Origin: Pseudomonas sp. MYb327
Lineage (GTDB): Bacteria; Pseudomonadota; Gammaproteobacteria; Pseudomonadales; Pseudomonadaceae
Direction of reading: 5' to 3'
DNA length: 64,000 nucleotides
Assembly: GCF_040438925.1 (NCBI RefSeq)
Contig: NZ_CP159258.1
Coordinates: 5,665,001 to 5,729,000 of the forward strand
Made by a program: the position numbers and the translations under genes. The notes beneath the pieces are model-generated. The model did no database searches and had not been told where the DNA came from. It worked only from the letters and a program-made list of their open reading frames with translations. Of this stretch, positions 45,999 through 55,774 are shown piece by piece; the stretch's first letter is position 1, and every line of letters starts with the position of its first letter.

Positions 45999-47969
45999 TC
46001 ACGCGCCAGTTGAGGTCGGGTTTGATGCGGAAACATTCTGTTTTAAGAGGTCGCGCATCTGCTTTGCTATCTGAATTTGCTCTTCAGCCGTCAATCCCGG
46101 CTGCCTTGCTTTCTTAATCAGTTCATCGAGGGTCTGCGTATGCTGACCTGCGGATAACCTAGTAATGGTGTCTAAAAACTGTTGTTCAAGGTTATCGCCG
46201 TCAATTAGCCATTCCTTTTCTGCGAGTGCTTTCAGCAGGCGTCCTTGTTCTGTGCCGTGCCAGCGAGCCATCAGCTGAATAGAGTTTAGCTTAGGATTTT
46301 TTTGCACGGCCTCGATCAATGCGATGAGCACCTGAGCATAGGTGTTGCTCGCGTTGGCAAAATGATCGGCACTTTCAACTTTTCCGGCCAGCTGTGGGTG
46401 GTGGATAAGCGTACGCAATGCGATAAGCGTCGGAGCTTCCACCGCCACCGGTGTGCGCGGGGCATACGACTCATCGCGATCACCGCGCTTGCCGTTTTTG
46501 CTCCAGGGTTTTTTGTCCCATTTCTTGCCGCCGGCGCCGGGTTTCTTCGGCGTCCATTCCTGTTGGGGCGCGTAAGCCTCCTGGGGCTGATGGAGGTCGG
46601 CGTAGTCCGGCATGGCGTCGTAATCCATGCCGGGGTCATAGGCTGGCGGCGCATCCTGAGGCGCGCTGTGTACCAGTTGGCTGACCGCTTCACCGCTCAA
46701 GCCCGTGATTTCCAGCAGGCGCTGGCGCATCAGGGTACGCAAGTTTGCGCCCGGCACTTTGTCGATCAGCGGCGCGGCGAGCGTGGCCATGTGCGCCTTG
46801 CCTTCAAGTGACCGCGGGTCTGCTTCTTCGGTCAGTTGCTGGAAAAAATAATCAGCCAATGGCTGAGCGTGCTGGTTGATGCGTGCGCGGAAGGCGTCAG
46901 TGCCTTCGGAGCGGACCAGCGTATCCGGGTCTTCGCCTTCGGGCAGGAACAAAAAGCGTGCGCGTCTCCCGTCTTGCAGGCTCGACAGCGTTGCTTCCAG
47001 TGCGCGCCACGCGGCGTTGCGACCCGCCTGGTCGCCGTCGAAGCAGAACAGCACGCTGGGCACGACGCGAAACAGTCGTTTCAAGTGCTCTTCGCTGGTG
47101 GCGGTGCCCAGGGTCGCGACGGCATTGCGCAGGCCTTGCTGGGCGAGGGCGATGACGTCCATGTAGCCTTCGACGACGATGATTTCGTCGAGGTTGCGAT
47201 TGTTCTTGCGCGCCTCATACAGGCCATAGAGTTCCTGGCCTTTATGGAATACCGGGGTTTCCGGCGAGTTCAGGTATTTCGGCTTGTCATCACCCAGTAC
47301 CCGGCCGCCAAAGGCAATGATACGGCCGCGGCTGTCTCGGATCGGGAACATCACGCGGTCACGGAAGCGATCGTAGCGTTTGCCGGTTTCGGCGTTCTCG
47401 ATCAGTAAGCCGGCATCGATCATGGCTTTTTGCTGCAAGGTATCGCTGCTCAAGTGCTTGAACAGATTGTCCCAGCCGGGTGGTGCGAAGCCGAGGCCGA
47501 AATCCCGGGCTATTTCACCGGTCAATCCGCGACCTTTCAAGTAATCCACCGCAGCTTTGCGAGATGGATGGCTTTTCAGGGCCTGCCGATAAAAGTCGGC
47601 AGCGGCGGTGAGCAGCGGGTACAGCGGCGAATCAGTCGGCTGCCGCGGCTTGTGCGCCCGGCCGCTTTCCTCGCGGGGAATTTCCATGCCGGCGGCTTTG
47701 GCCAGTTCTTCGACGGCCTGGACGAAGTCCAGGTTATCGTGGTCCATGATGAAGCCGAGGGCGTTACCGCCAGCGCCGCAGCCAAAACAGTAATAGAACT
47801 GCTTGTCGGGGCTGACGCTGAAGGAAGGTGTTTTTTCTTTGTGAAACGGGCAGCAGGCGGTGTGGTTCTTGCCGGCTTTTTTCAATTGCAGGCGCGAGCT
47901 GACCACATCGACGATGTCGGTGCGGTTCAGAAGGTCGTCAATGAAGCTCTGGGGAATTAGCCCGGCCAT
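45999..47969 (-). CDS. dnaG: DNA primase
   Basis: 656 residues. N-terminal CHC2 zinc domain with C40, H43, C61 and C64 (ACCPFH...YYCFGCG), Toprim catalytic core (IIVVEGYMDVIALAQ, CFDGDQAGRNAAW), and a C-terminal DnaB-binding domain. The linker between about 425 and 510 is rich in P, Q, Y and K (APQQEWTPKKPGAGGKKW), as in Pseudomonas primases. It makes RNA primers at the replication fork. Confidence 0.97.
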   Translation of the reverse strand: MAGLIPQSFIDDLLNRTDIVDVVSSRLQLKKAGKNHTACCPFHKEKTPSFSVSPDKQFYYCFGCGAGGNALGFIMDHDNLDFVQAVEELAKAAGMEIPREESGRAHKPRQPTDSPLYPLLTAAADFYRQALKSHPSRKAAVDYLKGRGLTGEIARDFGLGFAPPGWDNLFKHLSSDTLQQKAMIDAGLLIENAETGKRYDRFRDRVMFPIRDSRGRIIAFGGRVLGDDKPKYLNSPETPVFHKGQELYGLYEARKNNRNLDEIIVVEGYMDVIALAQQGLRNAVATLGTATSEEHLKRLFRVVPSVLFCFDGDQAGRNAAWRALEATLSSLQDGRRARFLFLPEGEDPDTLVRSEGTDAFRARINQHAQPLADYFFQQLTEEADPRSLEGKAHMATLAAPLIDKVPGANLRTLMRQRLLEITGLSGEAVSQLVHSAPQDAPPAYDPGMDYDAMPDYADLHQPQEAYAPQQEWTPKKPGAGGKKWDKKPWSKNGKRGDRDESYAPRTPVAVEAPTLIALRTLIHHPQLAGKVESADHFANASNTYAQVLIALIEAVQKNPKLNSIQLMARWHGTEQGRLLKALAEKEWLIDGDNLEQQFLDTITRLSAGQHTQTLDELIKKARQPGLTAEEQIQIAKQMRDLLKQNVSASNPTSTGA

Positions 47970-48451
47970 GGCGTTCTCGTCATCTGCGCTGAAAGGGACC
48001 CGGAACGAAGGGCGGCCGAACGCGGGTCATTGCTTGAGGCGCGCAAGGTGTGCGGCTCGACCAGTGTCGTCTGCGTAATCGCTATCGGGAAGTGTATCTG
48101 CCGAAAATCCACTGACGTTAATACCAATCAGTATTCGACTATTTGAAAGTGTTGCGCTGAATCCGGCTGCGACCAGGCAAGTGGTCTCGGATAGCTCACA
48201 ATCTGGCACGCAAGCGGTGCCTTGGGCTGATCGTCGTGAGAGGAATCAGTGGGTGTGCTCGTCAGTAGCCTTGAAAGGCTCGTCAGAAAAGACGTGCACC
48301 GCTGGCAAAAAAGCCAGGTCTGACGTAGTGAAGCAGATTTGTCTCGGTCGCATCTGCGGCTTCGACGGTGAAGCATCAAGCGTTTTACGCAAATGCCATT
48401 AGCCCGGCTGAGGGCCGGGCTTGGCAGAAGCTTGCTACGATCGTCTGTGTA
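47970..48451. other. 482-bp spacer between rpsU and dnaG
   Basis: In P. aeruginosa a gene for a GatB/YqeY-domain protein of about 150 residues occupies this place, as I recall. Here I find no frame of that kind on either strand. The longest minus-strand frames (83 codons at 48128-48379, 60 codons at 48027-48209) have no family resemblance and end far from dnaG. The only structure is the rpsU hairpin at 48402-48420 and CCTGGC...GCCAGG-like arms near 48300-48330. The base composition looks less GC-rich than the flanks. Confidence 0.6.
48402..48420 (-). terminator. Weak terminator after rpsU
   Basis: GCCCGGC-CCTCA-GCCGGGC on the minus strand, about 30 bp after the rpsU stop, followed by TAATGGCATTT with no clear U-run. 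In E. coli a partial terminator between rpsU and dnaG sets the S21 to primase ratio; this hairpin is placed to do the same. Confidence 0.5.
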
Positions 48452-48667
48452 TTAGTACAGACGAACGGCGCGGCGCTGTTCGCGCTGAACTTTCTTGGCG
48501 TGACGCTTAACAGCGGCTGCTGCTTTGCGCTTACGCTCAGAAGTTGGCTTCTCGTAAAATTCGCGGCTACGAACTTCAGCCAGTACACCGGCTTTTTCGC
48601 AGGAGCGCTTGAAACGACGCAGAGCTACGTCGAAGGGTTCGTTCTCTTTTACTTTGACGGCTGGCAT
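48452..48667 (-). CDS. rpsU: 30S ribosomal protein S21
   Basis: 71 residues, highly basic, matching S21 end to end ([20 protein letters not shown] to [10 protein letters not shown]). First gene of the rpsU-dnaG-rpoD block. Divergent from tsaD with 199 bp between starts. Confidence 0.98.
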
Positions 48668-48866
48668 CCAGAGCTACCTTCATTCATTACCGGGGTCAAC
48701 ATCCTCGCGGCAAAAGAGCACTTGAAGACGTCGGTTTTTAAGGGTTGCGGATGTTAACCCCTCATCGCTCGGAATGCAAAGCCTCTGATCGAAAACCGCT
48801 GGTCGGGGCATCACGCGGCGACTATTATGCGCGCCTTCGAATTCAGCCTAAACAAGGCGCAAACCC

Positions 48867-49892
48867 ATGCTAGTACTGGGATTAGAAACCTCTTGCGACG
48901 AAACCGGTGTCGCATTATATGACAGTGAGCGCGGCCTGCTGGCCGACGCGCTGTTCAGCCAGATCGACCTGCATCGCGCCTACGGCGGCGTAGTGCCGGA
49001 GCTGGCCTCCCGTGACCACGTCAAACGCATGCTGCCCTTGATTCGTCAGGTGTTGGCCGAAGCCGACTGCGTGCCGACCGAGATCGACGCCATCGCTTAC
49101 ACCGCGGGTCCCGGCCTCGTTGGCGCTCTGTTGGTGGGTGCTTCCTGCGCTCAGGCACTGGCTTTTGCCTGGGGCATTCCGGCGCTGGGCGTACACCACA
49201 TGGAAGGTCACTTACTGGCGCCGATGCTGGAGGCGCAACCACCCGAATTCCCGTTCGTCGCTTTGTTGGTATCGGGCGGCCATACGCAGCTGGTTCAGGT
49301 CGACGGAATCGGTCAATACACACTATTGGGCGAGACGCTGGATGACGCCGCGGGCGAAGCGTTCGACAAGACCGCGAAGATGATGGGCCTCAATTATCCC
49401 GGTGGGCCGGAAATCGCACGTCTGGCGGAGCAAGGCGTTGCAGGACGTTTCGTCTTCCCGCGTCCGATGTGCGACCGTCCGGGGCTGGATTTCAGCTTCA
49501 GTGGCCTGAAAACCTTCGCCTTGAACACCTGGCAGCAGTGCGTGAGCGCCGGGGACGACAGCGAGCAAGCCCGTTGCGACATCTCGCTGGCGTTCCAGCA
49601 GGCCGTGGTGGAGACTTTGACCATCAAGTGCAAGCGTGCCCTGAAAGCGGCTGGCATGAAGCGTCTGGTGATCGCTGGGGGCGTCAGTGCGAACAAGGCC
49701 CTGCGCACATCTCTGGAAAAAATGCTCGGCGACATGAAGGGCGATGTGTTTTATGCCCGTCCGCAATTCTGCACCGATAACGGCGCAATGATTGCCTTTG
49801 CCGGATGCCAGCGCTTGCAGGCGGGTCAGCACGAAAGTCTGGCGATCAGCGTTCAGGCGCGTTGGCCGATGGAGCAGTTGTCGGCACTGTGA
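48867..49892 (+). CDS. tsaD: tRNA threonylcarbamoyladenosine transferase TsaD
   Basis: 341 residues of the ASKHA fold. [20 protein letters not shown] opens it and the metal-binding HHMEGH is at H110-H115. It transfers threonylcarbamoyl to A37 of ANN-decoding tRNAs together with TsaB and TsaE. The VSGGHTQLV and [10 protein letters not shown] motifs complete the ATP site. Confidence 0.97.
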   Translation: MLVLGLETSCDETGVALYDSERGLLADALFSQIDLHRAYGGVVPELASRDHVKRMLPLIRQVLAEADCVPTEIDAIAYTAGPGLVGALLVGASCAQALAFAWGIPALGVHHMEGHLLAPMLEAQPPEFPFVALLVSGGHTQLVQVDGIGQYTLLGETLDDAAGEAFDKTAKMMGLNYPGGPEIARLAEQGVAGRFVFPRPMCDRPGLDFSFSGLKTFALNTWQQCVSAGDDSEQARCDISLAFQQAVVETLTIKCKRALKAAGMKRLVIAGGVSANKALRTSLEKMLGDMKGDVFYARPQFCTDNGAMIAFAGCQRLQAGQHESLAISVQARWPMEQLSAL

Positions 49893-49915
49893 TGAGTGGC
49901 ACTCATGTCCGGCCT

Positions 49916-50485
49916 CTAAAAATGCCGTTCGCGCCCGGCAAACAGGTCGCGTAGATTGCCGCGATGACGCCAGACGATCATGCCGGTGAGTGCGCTCATG
50001 GGCAGTAGCGCTGCTGGTTCTTGCCAAGCCAGCAATGGCAGGGTGAGGGGAGTGGCGATCAGTGCGGCCAGGGAGCTTGTGCGGGTCAGGTAGAACGTCA
50101 ACACCCAGGCGCAGACCGCCAGCAACGCGGCGGGCGGGTAGAGGCCCAGTAACATTCCGGCAGAGGTGGCGACGCCCTTGCCCCCGCGAAAGCGGAAGTA
50201 CAAGGGAAACAGGTGACCGATGACGGCGCAAACGCCAATCCAGGCCTGATTCTGCAGCGAAAGTCCGGCAATTCCGGCGATCAGTACCGGCAGCAGGCCT
50301 TTGCAGAGGTCGCCGAGCAAGGTCAGGATGGCGAGTTTTTTGCCAGCCAGACGAAACATATTGGTGGCACCGGCATTGCCCGAGCCACTCATTCGCGGAT
50401 CGGGGTTACCGGTCAGGCGGCTGAGCATAATGGCGAAGGACAGAGAGCCGAGCAGGTAGGCGAGGATCGCCAGTAACCAAAACAT
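49916..50485 (-). CDS. plsY: Glycerol-3-phosphate acyltransferase PlsY
   Basis: 189 residues with five membrane helices. The three conserved PlsY loops are visible: [11 protein letters not shown] (substrate), [14 protein letters not shown] (acyl phosphate) and [13 protein letters not shown]. It makes lysophosphatidate from acyl phosphate in the inner membrane. It faces away from folB; the two starts are 74 bp apart. Confidence 0.96.
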   Translation of the reverse strand: MFWLLAILAYLLGSLSFAIMLSRLTGNPDPRMSGSGNAGATNMFRLAGKKLAILTLLGDLCKGLLPVLIAGIAGLSLQNQAWIGVCAVIGHLFPLYFRFRGGKGVATSAGMLLGLYPPAALLAVCAWVLTFYLTRTSSLAALIATPLTLPLLAWQEPAALLPMSALTGMIVWRHRGNLRDLFAGRERHF

Positions 50486-50559
50486 GCTAACTATTCCGGG
50501 CGAGGACGCCCTGATTCTAACGGCGCATTGCGCCCTTGTCGTGTAGCGGAGAAAAGTGC

Positions 50560-50916
50560 TTGGACAGAGTGTTTATCGAGGGCCTGGAAGTCGACACCGT
50601 GATTGGTGCCTACGACTGGGAACGAGGCATCCGACAGTGCTTGCGTCTTGATCTGAGTTTCGCCTGGGACAATCGCCCCGCGGCCGCCGGTGACGACCTG
50701 GCCCTGGCGCTCGACTACGCGAGCGTTTCGTCGCGCATCCAGGCCTTTGCCGAGCAAGCGCAATTCCAACTGGTCGAGACTTTTGCCGAGCGTCTGGTCG
50801 AAGTGCTGATGAGCGAGTTCAAGATCACTTGGATGCGCCTCAAGCTGACCAAGCCAGGTGCAGTGCCTGCCGCTACCGGTGGTGTGGGTGTGGAGATTGA
50901 GCGCGGATGTCGCTGA
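50560..50916 (+). CDS. folB: Dihydroneopterin aldolase
   Basis: 118 residues. Folate pathway enzyme that cuts dihydroneopterin to 6-hydroxymethyl-dihydropterin. The opening [20 protein letters not shown] carries the conserved glutamate of the pterin site, and [20 protein letters not shown] the C-terminal motif with the catalytic lysine. The start is TTG with GGAG eight bases upstream; no ATG is suitably placed. It overlaps folK by 10 bases. Confidence 0.93.
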   Translation: MDRVFIEGLEVDTVIGAYDWERGIRQCLRLDLSFAWDNRPAAAGDDLALALDYASVSSRIQAFAEQAQFQLVETFAERLVEVLMSEFKITWMRLKLTKPGAVPAATGGVGVEIERGCR

Positions 50917-51425
50917 CTCAGGTGTATCTCGGGCTCGGTAGCAATATCGAGCGCGAAGCCCATTTGCGCGCTGGCCTTGATGCCTTGGCGGATTTCCTGG
51001 TGGATATCCGTTGCTCGGCGGTTTTTGAAAGCCAGCCGGTGGGAATCAAGAGCGGGCCGTTCTTCAATTTCGTGGTGTCGGCCTATACCGACCTGCCGCT
51101 GATGGAACTCGATCGCCGACTGAAGTTCATCGAAGCGGACAACGGTCGTTACGCGCCGGACCGCAAAGGACTGCCGCTGGACATCGACGTGCTGTTGTTC
51201 GGTGATCTGGTGGGCAACTTCGATGGCTTGATTCTGCCGCGCGCAGAAATTCTGAAAAATGCCTTTGTGTTGTGGCCGTTGTCGCTGATTGCACCGGATC
51301 GGGTGCATCCGGGCGTAGGAAAGAGCTTTGCCACGTTGTGGCGTGAGGCGCAGATTGATCAGGTATTGGCGCCTGTGGCGTTCGAGTGGCGCGGCGAGCA
51401 ACTGACCCCGTCCGGCTTCCTTTAA
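50907..51425 (+). CDS. folK: 6-hydroxymethyl-7,8-dihydropterin pyrophosphokinase
   Basis: 172 residues, next folate step. YLGLGSNIEREAHLRAGLDA opens it and the Mg/ATP site is in APDRKGLPLDIDVLLFGD. Pseudomonas often has a second folK elsewhere; this copy follows folB with a coupled start and is complete. A REPIN follows its stop. Confidence 0.94.
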   Translation: MSLTQVYLGLGSNIEREAHLRAGLDALADFLVDIRCSAVFESQPVGIKSGPFFNFVVSAYTDLPLMELDRRLKFIEADNGRYAPDRKGLPLDIDVLLFGDLVGNFDGLILPRAEILKNAFVLWPLSLIAPDRVHPGVGKSFATLWREAQIDQVLAPVAFEWRGEQLTPSGFL

Positions 51426-51429
51426 AAGC

Positions 51430-51507
51430 AAAAGATCGCAGCCTGCGGCAGCTCCTACAGAGAAACGCGTATTCCTGTGTAGGAGCTGCCGCAAGCTGCG
51501 ATCTTTT
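51430..51507. repeat. REPIN with two inverted 30-bp REPs
   Basis: AAAAGATCGCAGCCTGCGGC and its mirrored TGTAGGAGCTGCCGCAAGCT arms, running to 30 bp each with one mismatch, separated by 18 bp. It lies between the convergent folK and cca genes. A third REP class in this window (core GCTGCCGCAAGCTGCGA). Confidence 0.9.
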
Positions 51508-51515
51508 GATCTTGC

Positions 51516-52739
51516 TTACACGCTTTCCTTGTAAGCCTTCAGCGCCTTGAGGCGCTCACGCTTGATCGCCTCACCCAACTCCGGTCCCTTGAATCCCTTC
51601 TCCAGTAATGGTTGAACCGCAACACTGCGAGCGGCGGTCGCCGCCCCACGCAGATAGTCCGCCTGTGGATAACTTCTCTGCTCCAGCCCTTTGCGACCAC
51701 GCGCGTCCATCTCGCACGCCGAAATAAATTCCTCGAACCGTTGCGGTCGACGGTAAATATCGAAGCTCTGCAACAACTCCAGCAAGGTCGACGGCTTCAG
51801 CTCCAGGGCGCGATGGCCGTGGGTGTGATATTCGCCCACCAGCAGCGCCAGTTCCTGGCAGTCCCTCGGTGCCTTGAAGCGTTCGTTCACCGCTTTGATC
51901 AGCTTCAGTCCCTTGAACTCATGAGCAATATGCCGAGGCCAATCTTCCTCAGGTGTCAGTCCTTTACCCAAGTCATGCAGCAGGCAGGCCCAGCGCACGG
52001 TCAGCGGTTGTTTGTGTCGAGCGGCTTGCTCCAGCACGCTCAGGGTATGCGCTCCGGTATCGATTTCAGGGTGATGAGCTTCAGGTTGTGGAACACCGAA
52101 AAGTGCATTGACTTCAGGCATCAACACCTTAAGAGCCCCGCACGCGCGCAGCACTTCAATGAACACCTGTGGTTGATCTTCCATCAGTGCGCGGGAAATT
52201 TCTTTCCAGCTGCGTTCTGCCGTCAGGGCTTCAAGTTCGCCGGATTCACTGAGTTGGCGCATCAACTCCTGAGTCTCCGGAGCGATGGTGAAACCTAGCT
52301 CGGCATAACGCGCTGCAAATCTCGCAACACGCAGAACTCTGAGAGGATCTTCGGCGAACGCGGGGGATACGTGTCGAAGTATCCGTGCTTCCAGGTCGCG
52401 CTGGCCGTGGTAAGGGTCCGTCAGGATCTGCTGATCATCCTCAGCCATGGCATTGATCGTCAGGTCGCGGCGGATCAGGTCTTCTTCGAGGGTAACTTCG
52501 GGGCTGGCGTGGAAGGTGAAACCGCCGTAGCCGCGCCCGCTTTTGCGTTCGGTGCGGGCGAGGGCGTATTCCTCGCCCGTTTTGGGATGTAGAAAAACCG
52601 GGAAATCCGCGCCGACCGGGCGAAAACCCTTGGCAAGCATTTCCTCGGTCGTGGCGCCGACCACGACGCGGTCGATGTCGGTGACAGGAATGCCCAGCAG
52701 GCGATCGCGTACTGCACCGCCGACTTTATAGATCCGCAT
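51516..52739 (-). CDS. cca: Multifunctional CCA tRNA nucleotidyltransferase
   Basis: 407 residues. N-terminal nucleotidyltransferase with GGAVRD (7-12) and DID (21-23), the arm that selects CTP and ATP, and a C-terminal HD domain (LLHDLGKG) with phosphodiesterase and phosphatase activity. It adds or repairs the CCA end of tRNAs. ATG 52739 has GGAGG upstream. The spacing to spoVR is 63 bp. Confidence 0.96.
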   Translation of the reverse strand: MRIYKVGGAVRDRLLGIPVTDIDRVVVGATTEEMLAKGFRPVGADFPVFLHPKTGEEYALARTERKSGRGYGGFTFHASPEVTLEEDLIRRDLTINAMAEDDQQILTDPYHGQRDLEARILRHVSPAFAEDPLRVLRVARFAARYAELGFTIAPETQELMRQLSESGELEALTAERSWKEISRALMEDQPQVFIEVLRACGALKVLMPEVNALFGVPQPEAHHPEIDTGAHTLSVLEQAARHKQPLTVRWACLLHDLGKGLTPEEDWPRHIAHEFKGLKLIKAVNERFKAPRDCQELALLVGEYHTHGHRALELKPSTLLELLQSFDIYRRPQRFEEFISACEMDARGRKGLEQRSYPQADYLRGAATAARSVAVQPLLEKGFKGPELGEAIKRERLKALKAYKESV

Positions 52740-52802
52740 AAAAAACCTCCGTTAGCTCGACAGGATAACCTTTGCGTCGAGCTTTCGGAGGCACAAACAG
52801 GA

Positions 52803-54365
52803 TCAAAGATGAATGACGGCCAGGTCCAGCCGGCCGTAATCACCTTCGCTGTGCTCGCTTCTGGGCGGCACATGGTGGGTTTTCATTACCTGGTCCCCTT
52901 GCAGAGTCTCCAGATGAATGTCGAAGCCCCAGAGTCGGTGCAAATGCTTGAGCACTTCCTCGGTGGATTCACCCAGCGGTTTGCGGTCGTGTTGCTGGTG
53001 GCGCAGGGTCAGGGAGCGGTCACCGCGCCGGTCGATGCTGTAGATCTGTATGTTGGGTTCGCGATTGCCCAAGTTGTATTGGGCGGCCAGGGTTTCACGA
53101 ATGGTGCGATAACCTTCTTCGTCGTGGATCGCCGGTACGAGCAAATCGTCTTTCTGATCGTCATCGAGGATGCTGAACAACTTCAGGTCGCGAATCACCT
53201 TGGGTGACAGGTACTGCAGGATGAAACTCTCATCCTTGAAGCTGCTCATGGCGAACTTGATACTCGACAACCAGTCGCTGCCCGCCAGTTCCGGGAACCA
53301 GCGACGATCTTCATCGGTAGGTTCTTCGCACATGCGCCGAATATCGCGGTACATGGCAAAGCCCAACGTATAGGGGTTGATGCCACTGTAGTAAGGGCTA
53401 TCAAAGCCCGGCTGGAATACCACGCTGGTGTGAGAGGTCAGGAACTCCATCATGAAACCGTCGGTGACCAGGCCTTCGTCGTACAGGTCGTTCATCAGGG
53501 TGTAGTGCCAGAAAGTCGCCCAGCCCTCGTTCATGACCTGCGTCTGGCGCTGTGGGTAAAAATATTGGGCAATCTTGCGCACGATCCGCACGATTTCCCG
53601 TTGCCATGGCTCCAGTAGCGGCGCGTGTTTTTCGATGAAATAGAGGATGTTTTCCTGTGGCTCGGCGGGGAAACGTGCGGTGTCCTTATCGCTGTATTTG
53701 TCCGCGCCCTTTGGAATGGTGCGCCAAAGATCATTGATCTGTTTCTGCAAATGCTCTTCCCGATCCTTTTGCCGACGACGTTCTTCTTCGGCGGAAATCG
53801 GATAAGGGCGTTTGTAACGGTCGACGCCGTAGTTCATCAGGGCATGGCAGGAATCGAGCAGGTCCTCCACCGCATCGATGCCGTGGCGCTCTTCGCACTG
53901 CATGATGTACTGCTTGGCAAACACCAGGTAATCAATGATCGAGCTGGCGTCAGTCCAGGTACGGAACAGGTAATTGCCTTTGAAAAAGCTGTTATGCCCG
54001 TAGCAGGCATGCGCCACGACCAGCGCTTGCATGCAGATGGTGTTCTCTTCCATCAAATAGGCGATGCACGGGTCCGAGTTGATCACAATCTCGTAGGCAA
54101 GGCCCATCTGCCCGCGGCTGTAGGATTTCTCGGTGCTGAGGAAGTGTTTGCCATAGGACCAATGGTGGTAGCCCAGCGGCATGCCGACAGACGCGTAGGC
54201 GTCCATCATCTGCTCGGCGGTGATCACCTCGATCTGGTTAGGGTACGTGTCGAGTGCGTAACGGGCCGCCAGGCGACTGATTTCCTTGTCATACGCCTGG
54301 ATCAGCTCGAACGTCCATTCGGAGCCGGTGGAAATGGGTTGGCGCTTCTGCTCTTTGGCGGTCAT
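52803..54365 (-). CDS. SpoVR family protein (YcgB)
   Basis: 520 residues. Full-length SpoVR/YcgB protein with the conserved [45 protein letters not shown] and [16 protein letters not shown] blocks. The H, E and H positions suggest a metal site, but the biochemical role is not known. The gene overlaps yeaH by ATGA, so the three genes prkA-yeaH-spoVR are co-expressed. In enteric bacteria the set is RpoS-controlled and responds to nutrient stress. Confidence 0.93.
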   Translation of the reverse strand: MTAKEQKRQPISTGSEWTFELIQAYDKEISRLAARYALDTYPNQIEVITAEQMMDAYASVGMPLGYHHWSYGKHFLSTEKSYSRGQMGLAYEIVINSDPCIAYLMEENTICMQALVVAHACYGHNSFFKGNYLFRTWTDASSIIDYLVFAKQYIMQCEERHGIDAVEDLLDSCHALMNYGVDRYKRPYPISAEEERRRQKDREEHLQKQINDLWRTIPKGADKYSDKDTARFPAEPQENILYFIEKHAPLLEPWQREIVRIVRKIAQYFYPQRQTQVMNEGWATFWHYTLMNDLYDEGLVTDGFMMEFLTSHTSVVFQPGFDSPYYSGINPYTLGFAMYRDIRRMCEEPTDEDRRWFPELAGSDWLSSIKFAMSSFKDESFILQYLSPKVIRDLKLFSILDDDQKDDLLVPAIHDEEGYRTIRETLAAQYNLGNREPNIQIYSIDRRGDRSLTLRHQQHDRKPLGESTEEVLKHLHRLWGFDIHLETLQGDQVMKTHHVPPRSEHSEGDYGRLDLAVIHL

Positions 54366-55633
54366 GTCACTAACCTGCGCTGGAAGAGTTCACGGAAGAC
54401 CGGATAGATATCCCCGGCCGAGACCAGTTGTTGCTGGGCAAAAGTGTCAGAGAAGGCTTCGGCGATGCGCTCGTACTCGAACCACAGGGCCTGATGTTCG
54501 CGCGGGGTAATCTCAACGTAAGTGTAATACTGCACGAACGGCATGATCTGGTTGATCAGAATGTCGCGGCAGATCGGCGAGTCGTCGTTCCAGTTGTCGC
54601 CGTCGGAAGCCTGGGCGGCGTAGATGTTCCACTCGTTGCTCGGATAGCGCTCGGCCATGATCTCCTGCATCAGTTTCAAGGCGCTGGAGACGATGGTCCC
54701 GCCGGTTTCGCGGGAATAGAAAAACTCTTCCTCATCCACTTCGCGGGCACTGGTGTGGTGGCGAATGAACACGACGTCAATTTTGTCGTAGTTACGCTTG
54801 AGGAACAGGTACAGCAGGATAAAGAAGCGCTTGGCGATGTCCTTGGTCGCCTGGGTCATGGAGCCGGAAACGTCCATCAGGCAAAACATGACGGCTTTCG
54901 AGCTAGGGTTGGGTTGCTTGATCAGCAGGTTGTACTTGAGATCGAATGTGTCCAGAAACGGTACGCGATGAATCCGCGCGCTGAGTTTTTCGATTTCTGC
55001 TTCGAGATCCTGAATATCGCCGAAGTTGTCCGGCTCTTCCTGCTTCAATCGCAGGAGTTCTTCCTTGGCTTCGCGAAGTTTTGCCCGGCTGCTGCCGGAC
55101 AGGGCGATGCGCCGTGCGTGTGCCGACCGCAGCGTGCGGATAATGTTGATCCGCGACGGGTTGCCCTCGTTGCTGATCCCGGCGCGAACGGTCTTGAAGG
55201 TATCGGTGCCGGTCAGGTTGCGCTTGACCAGGTTCGGCAGCTCCAGGTCCTCGAACATGAACTCGAGGAATTCCTCCTGGGTGATCTGAAAGACGAATTC
55301 GTCCATCCCTTCGCCCGAGTTGCCGGCCTTTCCAGGCCCTCGGCCGCCGCCACCTCCCGGCGGACGGGCAATGTGCTCGCCGCTGGTGAATTCCTTGTTG
55401 CCCGGATGCACCACGGTCTGTTTGCCACCGCGCCCGTGGTGAAGCACCGGCTCGTCGATGTCGCGACCGGGGATGCTGATCTGCTCGCCGTGTTCCATAT
55501 CGGTAATGGAGCGGCGGCTGACCGCCTCTTCGACGGCCTTTTTGATGTGATCACGGTAGCGCCGCAGAAACCGTTGACGGTTCACCGTGCTCTTGTTCTT
55601 GCCATTGAGACGTCGGTCGATCACATAGCTCAT
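54362..55633 (-). CDS. yeaH: YeaH/YhbH family protein (DUF444, VWA-like)
   Basis: 423 residues. A charged N-terminal half ([19 protein letters not shown]) with a glycine-rich run ([11 protein letters not shown] near residue 93), then a von Willebrand A-type core with the MIDAS motif [14 protein letters not shown]. It partners with the PrkA kinase in stress signalling. The start at 55633 ([16 protein letters not shown]) is the family start; the upstream extension to 55717 is intergenic repeat sequence. Confidence 0.93.
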   Translation of the reverse strand: MSYVIDRRLNGKNKSTVNRQRFLRRYRDHIKKAVEEAVSRRSITDMEHGEQISIPGRDIDEPVLHHGRGGKQTVVHPGNKEFTSGEHIARPPGGGGGRGPGKAGNSGEGMDEFVFQITQEEFLEFMFEDLELPNLVKRNLTGTDTFKTVRAGISNEGNPSRINIIRTLRSAHARRIALSGSSRAKLREAKEELLRLKQEEPDNFGDIQDLEAEIEKLSARIHRVPFLDTFDLKYNLLIKQPNPSSKAVMFCLMDVSGSMTQATKDIAKRFFILLYLFLKRNYDKIDVVFIRHHTSAREVDEEEFFYSRETGGTIVSSALKLMQEIMAERYPSNEWNIYAAQASDGDNWNDDSPICRDILINQIMPFVQYYTYVEITPREHQALWFEYERIAEAFSDTFAQQQLVSAGDIYPVFRELFQRRLVT

Positions 55634-55774
55634 AGGCCCTCCGGGGAGCTTCGAGTCATAAGCTTCAAGCTGCAAGACAGAAGCTTCAGAAACAAGCGGC
55701 GCGCGACATATGGCCACAATTACGCAAACAACGCGTTTTCGCAGGTGTCGTGTCGCAAGCCGCTTGCAGCTCCC

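Noticed and set aside
48128..48379. 83-codon frame in the rpsU-dnaG spacer as a possible YqeY remnant
   Set aside because: The translation is rich in S, R, C and T and has none of the YqeY features I know; I do not list it as a gene.
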